Positions 38,031-48,148 of a stretch of 64,000 nucleotides of DNA are shown in pieces. The notes beneath the pieces are model-generated. The model made no database searches. It was not told the origin of the DNA and worked only from the letters and a program-made list of their open reading frames with translations. This DNA is from Pseudovibrio denitrificans JCM 12308 (GTDB lineage: Bacteria; Pseudomonadota; Alphaproteobacteria; Rhizobiales; Stappiaceae): positions 248,001 through 312,000 of the forward strand of contig NZ_BAZK01000001.1 of assembly GCF_001310815.1 (NCBI RefSeq), read 5' to 3'. Position 1 is the stretch's first letter. Every line of letters begins with the position of its first letter. A program made the translations under genes and the position numbers.

Positions 38031-40022
38031 TCAGGCTTTGACCGCTGCGGAGAGGCCCAACAGGCTCTTGGAGTCCAGCACGTTGTCCAGGTTGGCCTGA
38101 ACTTTGAACATTCCGCCTTCACCGACTTTATAGCCAGCCACACCGGTACATGCTTTTTGTACGGTCTTGCCGCCCATGACTTCAGAAGACAGGCTCAACA
38201 TGGCGTTCTGGGCTTCGGTGCGCTGACCGTAGATCTGCGGCACCTCTGTTTTTTCAGTGCGCCCCGCGTTCAGGCTCTCCACTTCCATGAGGCGGGCCTT
38301 GACTGCGGCATCCAGATAACCGGTGCGGTCTTTACCGGACATACAGTTGATCGCTGGTACGGCACCGGCTTCGTTGGCAATCAGGTTCACCAGAACCGCG
38401 ACACCGTAGGCATTGCCTGCGGAGCGGCGCTGTTTGCCATCGTTGATCGCTTCATGCAGCTGGGTGCTGTAGTTCTCAAGGCGGGCCACTTTACCTGTAT
38501 CGCCTACCGCTTTTGCATCAGCTTTCGCCTGATCGACCATTTCATCCAGTTTTCCGATGAGCGGCTGGTTGTGATTGTCGGCCCATTTCCAGCCGGTGAG
38601 ACGATCTCCCAGATGCTTGCCGATGGTGCTGGAGAACATGCCCAGCTTTGCGAAGCCGTTCACGCCCATGCTGAATGGCAGGACTTCTACATCTACATAG
38701 ACTTCGGTCGGCCCCTCACCCGGCAGGTCAACAGTGATGGTCTGCTCGCCCTGTGCGCGGCCCCATGCTTCCTGTTGGCCCGTCTCATATGTCTTTGCCT
38801 TAGACGCCGCAGTAAGCAATGAGGTGGAGACGATCTTCAGCGGGAACGGCTCTCCCGGATGTTGCTCCCGCCATGCTGCGATATCAGAGGCCTTGGTGGA
38901 GGCAGCTGCGGTAATGACTTCGTGGGTGCGGTTATCTGCGCCTTTAGCTGCCAGCTCGGGTTTGTTTTTGACACCAAACGGGAAGTTCACGCCGTGACGA
39001 ACGGCTGCATAATTGGTGGTATCGCCTTTCAGCTCGCTGACCCAGAGGTTGACGGCGTGATCAGTCTCTGAAATCGCAGTGGAGCTGATGCCGTTTACAT
39101 CGCTGGTCTGGTAGCCCTCTTTCAGCACTTCCAGCTTTGCGGCAGGCGTTGTGGTGGCCTTGAAGGACAGTTCAGGCAGGTCACCTGTGTCAGATGCGCC
39201 CAGCTCCTTTTGCGTTGCTGCATCAAGCTTCACCGTCTCAGTCGTGGTCTGCCAGTTGGCCTCAGCCTTGTTCAAAGACTGGGTGATGTGGGCTGACATA
39301 TGCTGCTGAAACTCTTTCTTCAGCGCCTTGATATCGCTTTTGGAGACTGTTGTTCCTTCGGTAGATGCTGCCAGCTTGTAAGCTTCGACAACTCCTTTCT
39401 GAATATCTTTGTTCAGCGCCTTAGACGCCTTAGCGATACCTTTGATGTCCTCTGGATTGTCATCAATCTTGGCTTGCAGTCGATCGAACGCCTGCTCGAC
39501 ACCTCCGCGCGCTGCGGCTTTAAACATGACCTTATGGGTGCTCAACCCTGCTCCACTCAACTCCCCAATAGCATCATTTGCAGCTGTTCTTACGTGGGTT
39601 TCAGCGCGTTCCTTGATGTTCTCGACAGTGGTGTCCAGTCCGTTGTTGCTTGCTTTGAACTGCGCAACCTTTTCGTTGACCAGCGATTTCGTGGCGCCCG
39701 TCTGAGTTGGTGTGGCCTCAGTCTGAGTGGTGCGTGCGCTGCCGGTGAAGAACGCCTTGATACGGGTCAGGACACTCTGGGTCTCGCGACCTTCCGACGG
39801 TGTGTTCACGCGTGCGGCCAGACTGTTGTGGGAGGAGCTGGAGACTTTTTCTCTGACAAAAGCCACAATTTTGTAGAGGGTGCCATTGCCACTGCGCACT
39901 TCTGATGTGCTTGTGGAGGTGTTTTCGGCAGCCGGCGTCGTGCTTTGATTTACAGCATTGATATCAATAGCTTGAGTGGCTGCCGGTGAAATTGTCGGTG
40001 AAGCTCCTGTCGCGATTCCCAT
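38031..40022 (-). CDS. SopB/SigD/IpgD-like inositol phosphate phosphatase, putative type III effector
   Basis: About 663 residues from ATG 40020-40022 (AGGGA seven bases upstream; the longer frame adds 32 residues). The start MGIATGASPTISPAATQ is Ser/Thr/Ala-rich, like T3SS export signals, with no Sec signal. Residues 30-330 are coiled-coil-like. The phosphatase region has motif 1 FSMGVNGFAKLG (about 450-461, the SopB xNxGVNxxAxxxG type) and the Cx5R active site CMSGKDRTG (Cys560, Arg566), almost identical to SopB CKSGKDRTG. The end VQKACTGVAGYKV also matches IpgD/SopB. Family members dephosphorylate phosphoinositides in host cells to drive uptake and survival. The gene is divergent from a CesT-like chaperone gene. 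Longer than SopB (561 residues), mainly in the N-terminal region. Confidence 0.82.
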   Translation of the reverse strand: MGIATGASPTISPAATQAIDINAVNQSTTPAAENTSTSTSEVRSGNGTLYKIVAFVREKVSSSSHNSLAARVNTPSEGRETQSVLTRIKAFFTGSARTTQTEATPTQTGATKSLVNEKVAQFKASNNGLDTTVENIKERAETHVRTAANDAIGELSGAGLSTHKVMFKAAARGGVEQAFDRLQAKIDDNPEDIKGIAKASKALNKDIQKGVVEAYKLAASTEGTTVSKSDIKALKKEFQQHMSAHITQSLNKAEANWQTTTETVKLDAATQKELGASDTGDLPELSFKATTTPAAKLEVLKEGYQTSDVNGISSTAISETDHAVNLWVSELKGDTTNYAAVRHGVNFPFGVKNKPELAAKGADNRTHEVITAAASTKASDIAAWREQHPGEPFPLKIVSTSLLTAASKAKTYETGQQEAWGRAQGEQTITVDLPGEGPTEVYVDVEVLPFSMGVNGFAKLGMFSSTIGKHLGDRLTGWKWADNHNQPLIGKLDEMVDQAKADAKAVGDTGKVARLENYSTQLHEAINDGKQRRSAGNAYGVAVLVNLIANEAGAVPAINCMSGKDRTGYLDAAVKARLMEVESLNAGRTEKTEVPQIYGQRTEAQNAMLSLSSEVMGGKTVQKACTGVAGYKVGEGGMFKVQANLDNVLDSKSLLGLSAAVKA

Positions 40023-40183
40023 ATCTCGTCCCTTAAATTCGTTGTTTTGTGGCGCTTGATGCGCTTTGTTGAGACCAAGCATATGGAAAGCAGGAGGGCG
40101 TGTTGTGTCCTTTGGCACGCAAGTGGATGGATTGTCTCTGCTAGACAGGGTTCAGATCAATAATCACGCCTAAAGGAGCGCCC
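40023..40183. promoter_or_regulatory. Divergent promoter region, sopB-like / chaperone
   Basis: 160 bases between two head-to-head genes. It must hold both promoters. AAAGGAG at 40172-40178 serves the chaperone; AAGGGA serves the effector. No palindrome stands out. Confidence 0.5.
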
Positions 40184-40621
40184 GTGTCGAACTTTCAATC
40201 AGCTGCCAATGAGTTTCTGGAGAGCATTGATCTGAGCCCAATGCTGGAAGACGATCTGGATGGTGAGCTCGTTCTTGAGATCAACCAGAACTTTTCTCTG
40301 GTTTTTGGATTTGATCAGGTGAGCGAAACGTGCGTGCTGCGCATCCTGTTCAACGACCTGCCAACAGATGTGCATGTGCTGAGCGAGCTGCTGCAGAACA
40401 GCAATACGCTGGATGTGGCGGGCTACAATCTGGCGTTTGGCATTGATGTGGGCCAGTCCACGGCTTATGGCGAGGTTCGCATTCCAGATGACGAGATTGA
40501 GGTTGGCCATCTGAAGCAGCTGTTCCCTGTTTTCCTACAGGTTTCAGAATGGTATGCGGAGATTAAAGGCGGGGCGGCCACTGAACTGCCGAGCCAGGAC
40601 CACACGCAGATGTGGCTCTGA
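40184..40621 (+). CDS. CesT/SigE-like type III secretion chaperone
   Basis: A 145-residue acidic protein of the size and pattern of class I T3SS chaperones: an N-terminal helix (SAANEFLESIDLSPML), alternating strands (GELVLEINQNFSLVFGF, ETCVLRILFNDLP), a middle helix, a strand VAGYNLAFGIDV and a C-terminal helix LKQLFPVFLQVSEWYAEI. The start codon is GTG with AAAGGAG five bases upstream. Its place beside a SopB homologue mirrors the sigE-sigD (sopB) pair, although here the two are divergent rather than in one operon. A CesT-family assignment rests on fold pattern and neighbourhood, so it is moderately sure. Confidence 0.65.
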   Translation: MSNFQSAANEFLESIDLSPMLEDDLDGELVLEINQNFSLVFGFDQVSETCVLRILFNDLPTDVHVLSELLQNSNTLDVAGYNLAFGIDVGQSTAYGEVRIPDDEIEVGHLKQLFPVFLQVSEWYAEIKGGAATELPSQDHTQMWL

Positions 40622-40639
40622 TCTTTTTCAGCGGATACA

Positions 40640-40676
40640 ACAAAGCCAGCTCCGTTAGAGCGGAACTGGCTTTGTG
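40640..40676. terminator. Bidirectional terminator, chaperone / GlcG-like gene
   Basis: ACAAAGCCAGCTCCG ... CGGAACTGGCTTTGT hairpin between convergent genes. Confidence 0.8.
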
Positions 40677-40698
40677 AAACTTTATAGGCTGGCTAAAA

Positions 40699-41171
40699 TC
40701 AGCGCATAGCCTCAACAGCTGCTTTTGCGCAGGCTGCGTCGTTTTCCATGGAGCTGCCTGCCACGCCGACTGCGCCGACGATGCATTTTCACCTTTGATG
40801 ACCGGCAGACCACCTGCGATGCCCAGAATGCCCGGGAACTGCTTGTAGACCGGTGCGTTCTCCAGAACCTCATTGACCTGCTCTGTTGGCATGCCCCAGG
40901 ACAGAGAGGTGTTTGCTTTCAGCGTTGCGCCTTTGTAGCTGGCAGGCAGGGCCTGATCCATGCGCGCAGACGCCACCACATCTTCACCGCGATCGATGAT
41001 GACGATGGACATGTTCCAACCGTTCTCTTTGGCCATAGCCACACAAGCGCTGACGCCTTTGCCAGCTGCATCAAGGCTCAAATATGGCCGGGTGTTTTCC
41101 TGAGCGGTTGCCGCGCTCGCCACCAGTGCCAGAGATGCGCCCAAGAGAAGAGATTTTGCATTAATATTCAT
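40699..41171 (-). CDS. GlcG/HbpS-family secreted protein (frameshifted)
   Basis: About 157 residues with signal peptide (MNINAKSLLLGASLALVASAATAQ). The GlcG/HbpS pattern is clear: YLSLDAAGKGVSACVAMAKENGWNMSIVIIDRGEDVVASARMDQALPAS, FPGILGIAGGLPVIKGE and, after a one-base loss near 40784, NCIVGAVGVAGSSMENDAACAKAAVEAMR. Relatives bind haem or cobalamin-like ligands, or are of unknown role in glycolate and diol gene clusters. The periplasmic location is seen from the signal peptide. No linked operon partner suggests a specific ligand. Confidence 0.82.
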
Positions 41172-41315
41172 GAATTTATCTCGCGCTCCAATTTCCCACG
41201 TGCGCGCGGACTTAATTTGAGAAATGTGTCAGAAGCAAGGGGCGCCCAGCGCAAAGCTGAGTTTATGCAGTAACTTTTAGTCGGCTCGGGCGGATTTATG
41301 GGTATTTTGGCAAAC

Positions 41316-41358
41316 AAAAAGCCCGCCTAACGCAATCAAGCATCAAGCGGGCCTTTTG
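41316..41358 (-). terminator. Terminator of ndk
   Basis: On the minus strand AAAAGGCCCGCTTGA ... GGCGGGCTTTTTG, with a long loop between the GCCCGC / GCGGGC arms. Confidence 0.8.
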
Positions 41359-41392
41359 GATTTCAGCGATCAACCAAAATCATTCAGCTAAA

Positions 41393-41815
41393 TTAGCCAA
41401 CGATTTCGGTGCCGGAGAACCAGTAAGCGATTTCTTCAGCTGCTGTTTCAGGAGCGTCAGAACCGTGTACGGAGTTTTCGCCGATGGACAGAGCAAATTC
41501 CTTACGGATGGTGCCTTCTGCAGCGTCTGCTGGGTTGGTTGCGCCCATGACTTCACGGTTTTTCGCGATTGCGTTTTCACCTTCCAGAACCTGAACGATG
41601 GTTGGGCCGGAAGACATGAATTCAGTCAGTTCGCCAAAGAAAGGACGCTCTTTGTGAACTGCGTAGAAACCTTCTGCTTCACGCAGGGACATCCAAACGC
41701 GCTTGGATGCAACAACACGGAGGCCAGCTTCTTCGAGCTTAGCGGTGATAGCACCGGTCAGGTTGCGCTTGGTTGCGTCCGGCTTGATCATGGAAAACGT
41801 GCGTTCAATCGCCAT
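41393..41815 (-). CDS. ndk: Nucleoside diphosphate kinase
   Basis: A 140-residue cytosolic kinase that equalises NTP pools through a phosphohistidine. It begins [20 protein letters not shown]. The active site NSVHGSD has the catalytic His117. Substrate-binding residues include [15 protein letters not shown] and [17 protein letters not shown]. Length and motif order are exactly those of the family, with no break. It stands alone with its own terminator. Confidence 0.97.
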   Translation of the reverse strand: MAIERTFSMIKPDATKRNLTGAITAKLEEAGLRVVASKRVWMSLREAEGFYAVHKERPFFGELTEFMSSGPTIVQVLEGENAIAKNREVMGATNPADAAEGTIRKEFALSIGENSVHGSDAPETAAEEIAYWFSGTEIVG

Positions 41816-42316
41816 CGTTATTACCTGCAGTTTCTGCGAGCTTCCAAAAGGCAGCTCTCTTTAAAAAATCTTTTTTCCTGTAACAGCTCAAAGCCGCCAC
41901 AAAGGTTCGCGCGAGATATACTTAAACTCTCCCGTAAAAAGCAAGAGGGTATATCCGTATTCCCACGTTGTCCTGCGCAGAAACAGCAGAAAACGGGCAA
42001 TTATGACTCATTGATGACGCTTGCGCGGCCTCAGGACGGGCTTATGGCAATGTGCCCCAAAGAGAGTTCCGCATGCTTTTGGGGAGCACCTATTGGATTT
42101 TAGGGGTGATTTACACAGGACAGAGTGACGCAAATCTGGCCATTCCAGAAAAAGAACTGCTGTTCCAACAGGTTCGGGTGTTTGCATGGCAGATATGCAT
42201 TTCAGGTTGCGACTACACGTCTCCCCCTGGGGCCGCTTTTGTTTGAGGTGGGTCAATTTATAGGCGTTCAAAGGCGTGCATTGTTCTTGCAACAGACATA
42301 GCAAGAGGACACCCCT
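41816..42316. other. Divergent intergenic region, ndk / dinB-like gene
   Basis: About 500 bases with outward promoters for both neighbours. No gene, riboswitch or repeat that I can support was seen. Confidence 0.35.
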
Positions 42317-42850
42317 ATGAAAGCAGCATTTGTAATGTATGCCTCCTATAACAAGTGGGCAAACGATCTATTGCTTAAGGAATGCGATCAGATCACGTCG
42401 GAAGAATACCACCGCGATCTGGGCGTCTATTTCAACTCCATTCACGGCACCATGGATCACCAGTTTGTGGCCGATAAGGTCTGGCTCTACCGCTTTACCG
42501 GTCAGGGCGACCCGATCGACAGCATTGACGAGCAGTTGACCGGCGACTTTGCGACCTTGCAAGAAAAACGCCGTTTGCTGGATGACCGTATCTGCTCGGT
42601 GGTTGACCAGATGCAGGAAAAGGACTTCCTGCGCACCATGATCTATCGGACTGTTCGTAAGCCGCTTGTGATGCAGCAGCCTCTTGGCGCGGCGCTCTTC
42701 CACTTCTTCAACCATCAGACCCACCACCGCGGACAGGTGCATGCCATGCTGACACAGCTTGGTCGTACTCCAGCGGCTCTGGACATGATCTACTTCCAGC
42801 GTGAAACCGGTCAATGGATGGCAAAAGAAGAGGATATGATCACGGCCTGA
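42317..42850 (+). CDS. DinB-family protein
   Basis: A 177-residue four-helix-bundle protein of the DinB/YfiT superfamily, many members of which are metal-dependent thiol-S-transferases. The metal-ligand histidines appear as His48 (in SIHGTMDHQF) and the C-terminal NHQTHHRGQVH (His133-His142), the usual DinB spacing. It begins MYASYNKWAND, common in this subgroup. It is not an SOS polymerase despite the name. Function unknown; closed by a terminator. Confidence 0.82.
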   Translation: MKAAFVMYASYNKWANDLLLKECDQITSEEYHRDLGVYFNSIHGTMDHQFVADKVWLYRFTGQGDPIDSIDEQLTGDFATLQEKRRLLDDRICSVVDQMQEKDFLRTMIYRTVRKPLVMQQPLGAALFHFFNHQTHHRGQVHAMLTQLGRTPAALDMIYFQRETGQWMAKEEDMITA

Positions 42851-42906
42851 TAGATCCCTCATAAGGTTCAGCGGAGGTCCTCTTGTCTCTCCCTGAACAC
42901 AGATAG

Positions 42907-42950
42907 CAAAGCAGTTTGCCTCGTCTTCAGGTCGGGCAAGCTGCTTTTTT
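42907..42950. terminator. Terminator after the dinB-like gene
   Basis: AAAGCAGTTTGCC ... GGGCAAGCTGCTTTTTT. It serves the dinB-like gene and probably the convergent transporter gene. Confidence 0.8.
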
Positions 42951-42959
42951 ATTGGGCCT

Positions 42960-44362
42960 TCAATAGACACTCAAAGAGAGCGCCAGAGTGATCAGCACGA
43001 AGAGCATGAGCACCAGTGGCATGCAGAAGTGCAGCCATGTGTGATACGGCACGCGCCCGATGGCCAGACCGCCCATAACAACGGCAAAGGTTGGATTGAA
43101 CAGGTTGAGCAATCCGCTGGCTGACTGGAAGGCCGTAACCACGAACTCCGCCCCCACATCGGAAAAGCCCGCCAGTGGGGCCATGATGGGCATGGAGAGA
43201 ACGGCCAGTCCGGATGAGGATGGCACGAAGAACGAGAGCATCAGCTCCAGCCAGAACACCACATTGATGAAGGCGACTTTGCCCAGCCCGCTCAAGAGCT
43301 GCTCCGACCAGTGGAGCACCGTATCAGTGATAGAGCCTGCATTCATGACCACCACAATGCCTCGGGCGACACCGATGATCAGAGCAACGCCCAGCAAGTC
43401 CTTAGCGCCATCGAGAAAGTTGTCGATGTAAGCGTGCTCCCCCATGCGGGTGATGAGGCGATCAGAATGGAAGAGCCGAGGAACAGGGTCGACATTTCCG
43501 CCATCCACCAGCCCAGCGCAGATACGCCGTAAATCAGCATGCCGAAGGACGTGGCGAAGATAACCAGCACTCTGGCATGGGAGTGGGTGAACTCCGGCAG
43601 TTCATCCATTGTTACGCCATGCAGGAAGTGCTTTTCGTTGTCCTTCTGAATATCCGCAATCAGAGACTTGGAGTGATCTGCCTTCACTTTGGCAGCGTAG
43701 CGCATGACCCAGAACACGCAGAAGATCCAGCCGATGCCGAGGATCGCCAGTCGCAGACCGATGCCCTTGGTGAACGGGATACCCGCTGCATCCGATGCGA
43801 TCGCGGTGGCGAACGGGTTGATGGTGGAGCCGAGCGTGCCCATCCCTGCCCCCAACATGATCACCGCCACGCCAGTGAGAGAGTCATAGCCCGCGCGGAT
43901 CATCATAGAGATGACAAGGGCATAGAAGGCCAGTGTCTCCTCCGCCATGCCATCCACCGTGCCTCCCAGCGCAAACAGCCCCATTAATATGGGGATCATC
44001 AGTCGCTCTCGTCCCTTCAGAGCCATCAGCACGTGAGCAATACCGGCATCAATGGCACCTGTGCGTTTGACCACCATGAGGTATCCGCCAATAACCAGCA
44101 CAAAGACAGAGACGTTGATGGCGTTGGCCTGTCCGGTTTTGGGATTGTAGAGACCGGCGATGGGGGCCATCAGCACATCTATGGGGCCTTGCGGGTTTCG
44201 CTCCACCTGATGGTAACTACCCGGGACCGGCACTTCCTTGCCCAGCTCTGCGTTCAATGTGCGATCGTATTTGCCCGCCGGGATGAACCAGGTTGCTATT
44301 GCAACCAGAATGGTTAGCGTGAACAGGATTGTAAACGCGGTGGGGAATCTGGATTTCGACAT
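42960..44362 (-). CDS. YfcC-family (DcuC/arginine-ornithine-type) carboxylate or amino-acid permease (frameshifted)
   Basis: About 467 residues with 11-12 hydrophobic helices. The start FPTAFTILFTLTILVAIATWFIPAGKYDR and the helix-loop LGGTVDGMAEETLAFYALVISMMIRAGYDSLTGVAVIMLGAGMGTLGSTINPFA are typical of the YfcC/C4-dicarboxylate anaerobic carrier group. The C-terminal half has FFVPSSSGLAVLSMPIMAPL, another family signature. The frame breaks near 43459 (one G missing, GLITRMGEHAYIDNF restored). Substrate cannot be assigned; basic amino acids or dicarboxylates are likely. Confidence 0.85.
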
Positions 44363-44501
44363 AAGAAGCGCCCGGGTGATGGTGGTGACCGTCCTTTGCG
44401 ATGCTTCTGATTAAACCTGCGATTTCTCCTGTTTGGCATTCCCCTATTCAAGGGGAGAACAAACCGCTTTACTGATCTGCGCCTTATTGAGACATGGGGA
44501 A

Positions 44502-44945
44502 GTGAGTTTGGAGCGTTCAAAAGATGTTTCTGTGAAGGGGGATGACACTCCTCTTCCTCAAGATGTTGCTGCCGTCTTTGAAAGCTATCCAGCGGACAAG
44601 CGTACTCGCCTGCTGGAGTTGCGGGGCCTGATCCTCGATTGCGCTCAGCGTCTCTTTGGCTCTGCCTCTGTGACTGAGAGCCTGAAATGGGGTGAGCCGT
44701 CCTATCGCCCGTTGCCCAAGCACGGCGGGACCACGGTGCGGCTGCATTGGAAGCCCAAGTTTGGTGATCAGGTCGGGCTCTTTGTTCACTGCCAGACAAC
44801 AGTGATCTCCGATATGCGTGCCCTTTATGGCGACGTCCTCTCCTTCGACGGCAACCGCTGCCTCTGGATACCAGCTAGAGATGCCTATCCACGTGATGCG
44901 GTTGAGCATTTTGTGGCGGAGGCGTTCCGGTATGGGAAGAGGTAG
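44502..44945 (+). CDS. DUF1801-type protein
   Basis: About 147 residues from GTG 44502 (preceded by GGGGA); a 170-residue reading from 44433 is possible. It has the pattern of DUF1801/YdhG-like proteins: YPADKRTRLLELRGLILDC, SVTESLKWGEPSYRP, TVRLHWKPKFGDQVGLFVHCQT and RDAVEHFVAEAFRYGKR. Members bind small ligands or metal (frataxin-like fold); role unknown. It is divergent from the YfcC-like permease gene. Confidence 0.75.
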   Translation: MSLERSKDVSVKGDDTPLPQDVAAVFESYPADKRTRLLELRGLILDCAQRLFGSASVTESLKWGEPSYRPLPKHGGTTVRLHWKPKFGDQVGLFVHCQTTVISDMRALYGDVLSFDGNRCLWIPARDAYPRDAVEHFVAEAFRYGKR

Positions 44946-45156
44946 ATCCGCACTCTTCACTGAGCGCCCTTGCCAAGAACTGTTTTGGGACGCATAGTTG
45001 CTGCCTTAGATTTTCTCAGATGCTTCCTGCTCCCACAGAGAAGCTTTTCATTTCAGCAAGTGTTCCAGTAGCCCTGACGGATGTGTTTCCGGCTCGCCAA
45101 AGTCACTTTTAATGCAGGCATGGCAGTGACTTCTGCTGTCTGCTGATTGGTGTGAT

Positions 45157-46046
45157 ATGACGAATGATCAAGTTGGCATTTCCATGCGCATTGGCGCGAC
45201 ACTCTTCTTCACGCTTATGGTTTTGTGCGTGAAGCTGACGTCTGGAACGATCCCTCTCGGGCAGATGGTTTTCTTTCGCAGTGCGATTGCTCTGATCCCG
45301 CTGGTGCTGTTTTTGCGCCTGACAGATGATTTCCCCGGCGGGCTCAGTACCAAGCGACCATTTGGGCATATCAGACGCTGTCTGCTTGGGGCGGCGGCCA
45401 TGTTCAGTTCGTTCGCGACCATTCGCTATTTGCCCATCGCGGAAGCGACAATCATTGGGTATGTGACGCCGATTTTTACGATGATACTGGCGCGCATCAT
45501 TTTGGGGGAACAAGTCACCAGTGCCCGCTGGATTGGTGTTGCGCTTGGGTTTTCCGGCATCCTCACGCTGATCCTGCCGCAGCTGACGGGCATTCAGGGG
45601 AATGAAAACTATCTGATTGGCGTTTCTCTGGCTTCCTCACCGCCATGCTAACCTCGGTGGCTATGATACAGGTGCGTAGCCTGACCAAGACTGAGAATGC
45701 CGGAGCCATTGCGTTTTACTTCGCCCTGACTTGCGCTGTGCTTGGAGGTGCGACACTGCCTCTGGGCTGGGCAACGCCAAGTCTGGAAGAATACGCCTTG
45801 CTAATCGGAGCCGGGTTTGCCGGTGGTGTGGCCCACATTCTGATGACGCTTGGCTACAAGTACAGCGAGGCCTCCAAGCTGGCTCCGTTCGAGTACCTCT
45901 CCCTTGTATTCGCGGTACTTGCCGATCTGCTCATCTTCAACATCATCCCCGGCAGCAACTTTTACGTGGCCGCCGCCTTCATCATCGCATCCGTCAGCTT
46001 TGTGGCGATGAAAGACCGGCCAAAGGGGAAAGCGGTGCGGACGTGA
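45157..46046 (+). CDS. DMT-superfamily (EamA) permease, RarD/YdcZ-like (frameshifted)
   Basis: About 296 residues and ten helices in two EamA repeats. The first repeat includes SFATIRYLPIAEATIIGYVTPIFTMILARIILGEQV, a textbook EamA segment; the second ends FEYLSLVFAVLADLLIFN and FIIASVSFVAMKDR. The frame breaks near 45630, where one G added gives VSLGFLTAMLTSVAMIQ. Unrelated in detail to the DMT gene at 1464. Substrate unknown. Confidence 0.85.
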
Positions 46047-46178
46047 GGGCGTTTTAGAGCTCAGTTTACCCCGCAAATCTTAGGGAGCGTTGCGCACGTG
46101 CCGATTGCGTGCACAATTTTGCGCGCAGCGGTGTTTCTCCGCTTGCACATCAAGAGGTTTGCGGGCAAACAGCTTGGC

Positions 46179-48070
46179 ATGCTTCAGGTTTCTAATCTTA
46201 CATACCGCATTGCCGGGCGTCTTTTGATCGACAATGCCTCCGTGACTATTCCAAGTGGTGCGAAGACAGGTCTCGTTGGTCGCAACGGGGTTGGCAAGTC
46301 GACACTGTTCAAGCTGCTGTGTGGTGAGCTGGCCGTTGAGAGCGGCAGTGTGCACATGCCGCAAAAGGCGCGCGTGGGTCAGGTGGCTCAGGAAGCGCCA
46401 GGAACGCAGGACACACTTTTGGAAGTGGTTCTGGCGGCAGACACTGAACGCACCGCCTTGCTGGAAGAAGCAGAAACCGCTGAAGATGCGCACCGTATTG
46501 CAGAGATCCATACCCGCCTTGCGGATATTGAGAGCCACAGTGCTGAAGCGCGGGCCTCGGCCATCCTGAGCGGCCTTGGTTTTACGCCTGAGCAACAGCA
46601 GGAGCCGTGCGCCAACTTTTCTGGCGGCTGGCGGATGCGTGTGGCTCTGGCCGCCCTGCTCTTTTCCAAGCCGGACCTGATGCTGCTGGACGAGCCGACC
46701 AACTACCTGGACCTTGAAGGCACCATGTGCTGGAGAACTTCATTGCGCGCTATCCGTATCAGGTTGTTCTGATCAGCCACGACCGCGACCTGCTCAACAA
46801 CGCAGTGGACAGCATCGTGCACATGGACGCTGGTAAGCTGACCTTCTATCGCGGTGGCTATGACAGCTTTGACCGTCAGCGCCGTGAGACCATTTTGCTG
46901 CAGAAGAAAGCAGCCGAAAAGCAAGAGAAGGCACGCAAGCACATTCAGAGCTTCGTGGACCGGTTCCGCGCCAAGGCAACCAAAGCGAAACAGGCGCAGT
47001 CCCGCATCAAAATGCTGGAGAAGATGCAGCCAATTTCCGTGCTGGATGAAGCCTCCGGTCTGGAACTGCATATTCCGCAGCCAGAAGCCAAGCTTTCTCC
47101 GCCGATCATCAAGCTGGAAGGCGCATCCGTTGGTTATGACGGTAAGGCCATCTTGCGCAACATCAACCTGAACATTGACCATGATGACCGCATCGCCCTT
47201 CTGGGGGCCAACGGTAATGGTAAGTCCACTTTTGCCAAGCTGATTGCAGGGCGTCTGGGGCTCATGTCCGGTGATATGACCTGCGCCAATAAGCTGAGCA
47301 CGGCGTTCTTTGCACAGCATCAGCTGGATGACCTGATGCCGGAGAGCAACCCCATTGAGCATGTGCGGCCTTTGATGCCGGATGCGCAAGAATCCAAGCT
47401 GCGTGCCCGTGTGGACCGTTTTGGTCTGCCGACGGACCGCATGCTGACACCTGCCAAGGATCTTTCCGGTGGTGAGAAGGCGCGTCTGTTGCTGGGTCTG
47501 GCGACGTTCCATGGGCCGAACCTTGTTATTCTCGATGAGCCGACCAACCACCTTGACATCGACAGCCGCGAAGCTCTCGTGCACGCGATCAACGATTATG
47601 ATGGCGCGGTTATTCTCATCAGCCACGACAGGCATCTGGTGGAAGCGTGTGCGGACCGTCTGTGGCTTGTGGCCGATGGCGGCGTCAAGCCGTTTGATGG
47701 CGATATGGCCGAGTATCGCCGCCTGATCTTGAAGGGGGAGTTGAACGCCAAGCCTCAGGGCGAAGCGGATGCTGAGCCGCAGAGCGAGCGCGGCAATGCG
47801 CAGGCCCGCCGGAAGGAAGCAGCCGAACGCCGCGCCAAACTGGCTCCGCTGAAGAAGAACATTGAGGCTGCAGAGAAGGAAATCTCCAAGTATCAGAAGT
47901 ACATCAAAAAGCTTGATGCTCTTCTGGCTGACCCTCGCATCTACACTGAGGCACCGGATAAGGCCAAAGAACACGCCATCCGCCGCGCGGCCTATGTGAA
48001 AGTTCTGGAAGAGACTGAAGAGAACTGGCTGGAAATGTCAGCTGAACTGGAAGAGCTGTCTGGAGACTAA
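46179..48070 (+). CDS. ABC-F family ATPase (Uup/YheS-like; frameshifted)
   Basis: A soluble twin-ATPase of about 630 residues without membrane segments; ABC-F proteins act on ribosomes. The first domain has Walker A GRNGVGKST, signature FSGGWRMRVALAALL and Walker B LMLLDEPTNYLD; the second has GANGNGKST, LSGGEKARLLLGLA and LVILDEPTNHLD. A charged linker (EKARKHIQSFVDRFRAKATKAKQAQSRIKMLEK) joins them, and a C-terminal coiled coil follows. ATG 46179 (MLQVSNLTYRIAG) is preferred over the longer frame. The frame breaks near 46729 (TGGCTG read as TGCTG). It is closest to the YheS/EttA-like group. Confidence 0.93.
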
Positions 48071-48095
48071 GCTGGCTCGACCTTTGAGATTATTG

Positions 48096-48130
48096 GAACC
48101 CGGTGCTGATGATGGTGCCGGGTTTTGTTT
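48096..48130 (+). terminator. Terminator after the ABC-F gene
   Basis: AACCCGGTGC ... GGTGCCGGGTTTTGTTTT hairpin with T-run. Confidence 0.8.
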
Positions 48131-48148
48131 TGGGTGGGCGGCAAAGCC

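Noticed and set aside
38019..38822. 267-codon plus-strand frame opposite the sopB-like gene
   Set aside because: Low-complexity shadow; the minus strand carries the phosphatase motifs.
46703..47974. 423-codon minus-strand frame opposite the ABC-F gene
   Set aside because: The plus strand encodes unmistakable ATPase motifs; the antisense frame has none.
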